Assembly: GCA_023251195.1 (NCBI GenBank)
Contig: JAHEZG010000189.1
Location: 1-7,742 of the forward strand
DNA from: Chitinophagaceae bacterium
GTDB lineage: Bacteria > Bacteroidota > Bacteroidia > Chitinophagales > UBA10324
Reading direction: 5' to 3'
DNA length: 7,742 nucleotides
Part shown: positions 5,642 through 7,742 of the stretch, piece by piece
Layout: every line of letters begins with the position of its first letter
Position numbering within the stretch: the first letter of the stretch is position 1
Program-made: the position numbers and the translations under genes
Notes under the pieces: generated by a model
Databases searched by the model: none
The model's input: the letters and a program-made list of their open reading frames with translations, nothing else
Told to the model about the DNA's origin: nothing

Positions 5642-6220
5642 ATGAGTCTGGAAAATGCATTACAAGCGCGCGCTGCCAATCAATGTGAATTGTGTAAATC
5701 TGAAAATAACCTCACCGTTTATGATGTGCCACCAAAACCGGAGCAACGGGAAGAAGATAGTTTGCTCATTTGCGATAAATGCAATTTGCAATTAACTAAA
5801 AAGGAAGAACTCGACCCCAAGCACTGGAGTTGCTTAAACGAAAATATGTGGAGCGAATTAATTCCCGTACAGATAGTAACCTGGCGAATGCTGAGCCGGC
5901 TGCGCGATCATAGCTGGGCAACAGATGCTATTGACCAGATGTACCTCAGCGATGAATTATTAGCTTGGGCAAAAGCAACCGGTGATCACGAAAACAGCAG
6001 CAATGTTGAACTGCACCGCGACAGCAACGGTACAATTTTACTGAATGGAGATACCGTGGTGTTTACAAAATCATTGGATGTAAAAGGTTCAACCATTACA
6101 GCTAAACTCGGAACAGTGGTAAAAAATATAAAACTGGTACCGGATAATACAGAGCAGATTGAAGGAAAAATTGAAGGGCAAACAATTGTCATTCTTACTA
6201 AATATTTAAGAAAGAATTAA
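5642..6220 (+). CDS. phnA: PhnA-family (YjdM-like) zinc-ribbon protein
   Basis: A 192-residue protein from an ATG at 5642. The N-terminus has a zinc-ribbon: C15-x2-C18 (QCELCKSENN) and C44-x2-C47 (ICDKCNLQL). A helical middle follows (HWSCLNENMWSE, VTWRMLSRL, AWAKATGDHE), then the conserved PhnA C-terminal domain: DSNGTILLNGDTVVFTKSL, DVKGS, LGTVVKNIKLVPD and EQIEGKIEGQTIVILTKY (in pieces). The length fits the longer PhnA variant found in Bacteroidota rather than the shorter E. coli form. The name comes from its position near the E. coli phosphonate genes; it is not phosphonoacetate hydrolase, and no phosphonate genes occur here, so the true role is unknown. It is a single gene bracketed by two copies of one repeat, ending 14 bp before the second. 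Confidence 0.9.
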   Translation: MSLENALQARAANQCELCKSENNLTVYDVPPKPEQREEDSLLICDKCNLQLTKKEELDPKHWSCLNENMWSELIPVQIVTWRMLSRLRDHSWATDAIDQMYLSDELLAWAKATGDHENSSNVELHRDSNGTILLNGDTVVFTKSLDVKGSTITAKLGTVVKNIKLVPDNTEQIEGKIEGQTIVILTKYLRKN

Positions 6221-6234
6221 CAGCAAACAATTGC

Positions 6235-6378
6235 TCATCCTCCCTCAGTATCTCGTGCAGTATGTGCCATGAGTTTTGTCGGTCACAGCCTCCGAATCTT
6301 AAGTCGGAGACACGAACTTAAACCACTGTGTCCCTCCTCTAATTTCCACTGCTTATGGATACACTGAGGAGGAGATGA
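6235..6378 (+). repeat. Structured intergenic repeat, copy 2 (downstream of phnA)
   Basis: Same orientation as the copy at 5411-5562. Its ends form a long imperfect inverted repeat: TCATCCTCCCTCAGTATC (6235-6252) against GATACACTGAGGAGGAGATGA (6358-6378 on the plus strand is GATACACTGAGG then AGGAGATGA). Internally CTCCGA/TCGGAG around CTTAAG (6290-6309) and GACAC/GTGTC (6309-6332) repeat the stems of copy 1, with a G-U to A-U change in the first. It fills nearly the whole 188-bp gap between the convergent phnA and T9SS-cargo genes, so it may act as a two-way transcript end; that is inference. Confidence 0.75.
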
Positions 6379-6408
6379 ACAGCCGCATTGAATATTATAG
6401 AACAAAAT

Positions 6409-7742
6409 TTATTCCACAGCAATTTTACCATTTGCCACAATCCTGCCTTCGCTTGTAATGGTGTACAGGTAAATTCCCTGAGCTAAGTTGTTTTGTTTGA
6501 ATGAAAACTGCTTATCTGAAAGGTTTTTGATTTCCGAAACCTTTTCACCCAAAACATTACTTAAAGTGAAATCAAAGTTTCCTTTCAAACCACTTACATA
6601 AAACACAGTAGTGCTGGTGAAAGGGTTCGGGTAAACGCCAACTGTTACAGCACCACTAGCAATTGAGTTTACTGAATTGATAATTGCATTATGTGCTGTG
6701 TTCGTTAGAACAGGTGTGTTGTAATCGAAGTAGATAGAAGCCATATTATCTATCAAAGTTCCGATTGGTAAATTGTTTTTCAACTTAATGCTGAAGGTGA
6801 TGAAGCCCTTACTCGCAGGTTCGTTGGTGGCACTATCAACTAATTCAATCGGATTGAAAACCCAGGTAAGAATTCCTGTTCCTGAAACTTCGAACGATTC
6901 ATAGTTGTGACTGGATGTTAAATTCTGAACAGTTGCCGGATCAAGATATTGTGACAAGGTATCTTTCACTATCACAAAGTGTGTGGTATCAGTTCCGGTG
7001 TTTTGAAAATGGATGGTATAAGTCAAAACAGAATCTGCATTCAATATGTCACCATCAGGAGAAACCTCTTTTGAATTCGGATCGTGCGAACCTGTAACAG
7101 CTTCTGAATAATGCAAGTGATTATTTGATGAATCACAGTCGCCGGAATTTGGAATTGTATAAAAATCAGACTGTAAAAGATAGCTGGTAGAAAGACTCGA
7201 TGGCACTGTGAAGAAATTGCGATAGCGCCCAGCCCAGTTATAATTAGGTGTTGGAATATCAGCGGCCGCAACCGTCCATGTTAAAGAATGCGCAACTGCA
7301 TCGTGCACCGGAATAGGTGCCATGCTGTAATCGTAAATCAGGTTCGGATCGTAAAAGAAGATGACAGTTGCAGTGCCTGTGAACGGAGTAGGCGATTGAT
7401 TAAAAGGCATCAACCAGTATTCTTTCGGGAAGCCGGGATTAGCAGAAGTCCATCCCGGATGATTGTTCAGATCAAAACCGGTAGAACCAACAAAACCGAA
7501 ATTGTTATTGAAAGAAGTATCACCAACTCCTCCAAAAATAACAACTCCGGTAGCAGTACACACACTCAGGTTTCCGCAAATATTATTTCCATAAATTGTT
7601 GCACTCAGTGTAAAAGTTCCGGATGTTCCGATGTTGATGTTGTACTGACCATTGCTGTTTGCATACCCGTAGTAAGTGGGGCCTCCGCCATTTGCAATAA
7701 CTGTTACATTACCCATTGCCGCTTCACCAGCATCCATTATGC
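6409..7742 (-). CDS. T9SS-secreted cell-surface protein, C-terminal part (N-terminus beyond right edge)
   Basis: About 444 codons are visible and the frame stays open to the window edge, so the ATG at 7737 is internal and the signal peptide is not seen. Numbering from that Met, residues 1-45 (DAGEAAMGNVTVIANGG, then YANSNGQYNINI) look like the end of an SdrD/B-like or carboxypeptidase-regulatory-like beta domain. The middle is Asn/Gly/Thr-rich. From about residue 219 (HDPNSKEVSPDGDI, LTYTIHFQNTGTDT, FSIKLKNNLPIGTLIDN, IYFDYN) it matches the DUF11-like DUF7619 domain that precedes sorting tails in Bacteroidota. From about 360 comes a type A sorting domain: VYPNPF (368-373), SNVLGEKV, then LAQGIYLYTI and a KIAVE end. 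The protein is thus predicted to be exported by T9SS and anchored or released at the surface. It converges with phnA. Confidence 0.9.
   Translation of the reverse strand, partial: IMDAGEAAMGNVTVIANGGGPTYYGYANSNGQYNINIGTSGTFTLSATIYGNNICGNLSVCTATGVVIFGGVGDTSFNNNFGFVGSTGFDLNNHPGWTSANPGFPKEYWLMPFNQSPTPFTGTATVIFFYDPNLIYDYSMAPIPVHDAVAHSLTWTVAAADIPTPNYNWAGRYRNFFTVPSSLSTSYLLQSDFYTIPNSGDCDSSNNHLHYSEAVTGSHDPNSKEVSPDGDILNADSVLTYTIHFQNTGTDTTHFVIVKDTLSQYLDPATVQNLTSSHNYESFEVSGTGILTWVFNPIELVDSATNEPASKGFITFSIKLKNNLPIGTLIDNMASIYFDYNTPVLTNTAHNAIINSVNSIASGAVTVGVYPNPFTSTTVFYVSGLKGNFDFTLSNVLGEKVSEIKNLSDKQFSFKQNNLAQGIYLYTITSEGRIVANGKIAVE

Noticed and set aside
5411..6378. phnA as an integron cassette flanked by attC sites
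   Set aside because: The flanking repeats are palindromic and in direct orientation, but I find no GTTRRRY/RYYYAAC core pairs at their ends and no integrase, so attC identity is not supported.

Overview
The window looks like a chromosomal segment of a member of the Bacteroidota, probably an environmental Chitinophagales- or Sphingobacteriales-like lineage. The grounds are a C-terminal type IX secretion (T9SS) sorting domain at the right end, several TAnnTTTG-type -7 promoter elements just upstream of genes, A-rich leaders mostly without a clear Shine-Dalgarno, moderate-to-low GC, and protein families common in that phylum. Genus-level placement is not possible from the sequence alone.

Left to right there are nine genes. 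(1) On the minus strand, an ArsR-type repressor (313-639) overlaps by 4 bp an AHSA1/SRPBCC-domain gene that runs off the left edge (1-316). Their promoter carries several TTGCA-type half-sites, and one near-palindrome fills the -33/-7 spacer. (2) On the plus strand, a stand-alone LytTR DNA-binding protein (902-1366) has no in-frame ATG before its domain and ends in an 18-bp perfect palindrome. (3) On the minus strand, a small SnoaL/NTF2-like protein (1644-1991). (4) On the plus strand, a class I SAM methyltransferase (2201-3013), convergent with (5) a minus-strand FAD-dependent monooxygenase (3222-4694) that carries an N-terminal DnaJ-like two-knuckle zinc-finger module. (6) On the minus strand, a small, very acidic, probably disordered protein (4913-5233). 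(7) On the plus strand, a PhnA-family protein (5642-6220) bracketed by two direct copies of a structured repeat of about 145-155 bp. (8) On the minus strand, the C-terminal part of a secreted T9SS cargo protein (6409-7742), open at the right edge. The ArsR and AHSA1 genes are counted separately to give nine.

Apart from the ArsR-AHSA1 pair, the genes are singletons on alternating strands with their own upstream regions, so the window reads as ordinary accessory or housekeeping chromosome and not as one operon or one system. I see no RNA genes, CRISPR array, transposase, phage genes or recognisable defence locus. The points most worth following up are the repeat family flanking phnA, the zinc-finger/flavoprotein fusion, the conserved-looking acidic protein, and the compact operator/promoter arrangement at arsR.
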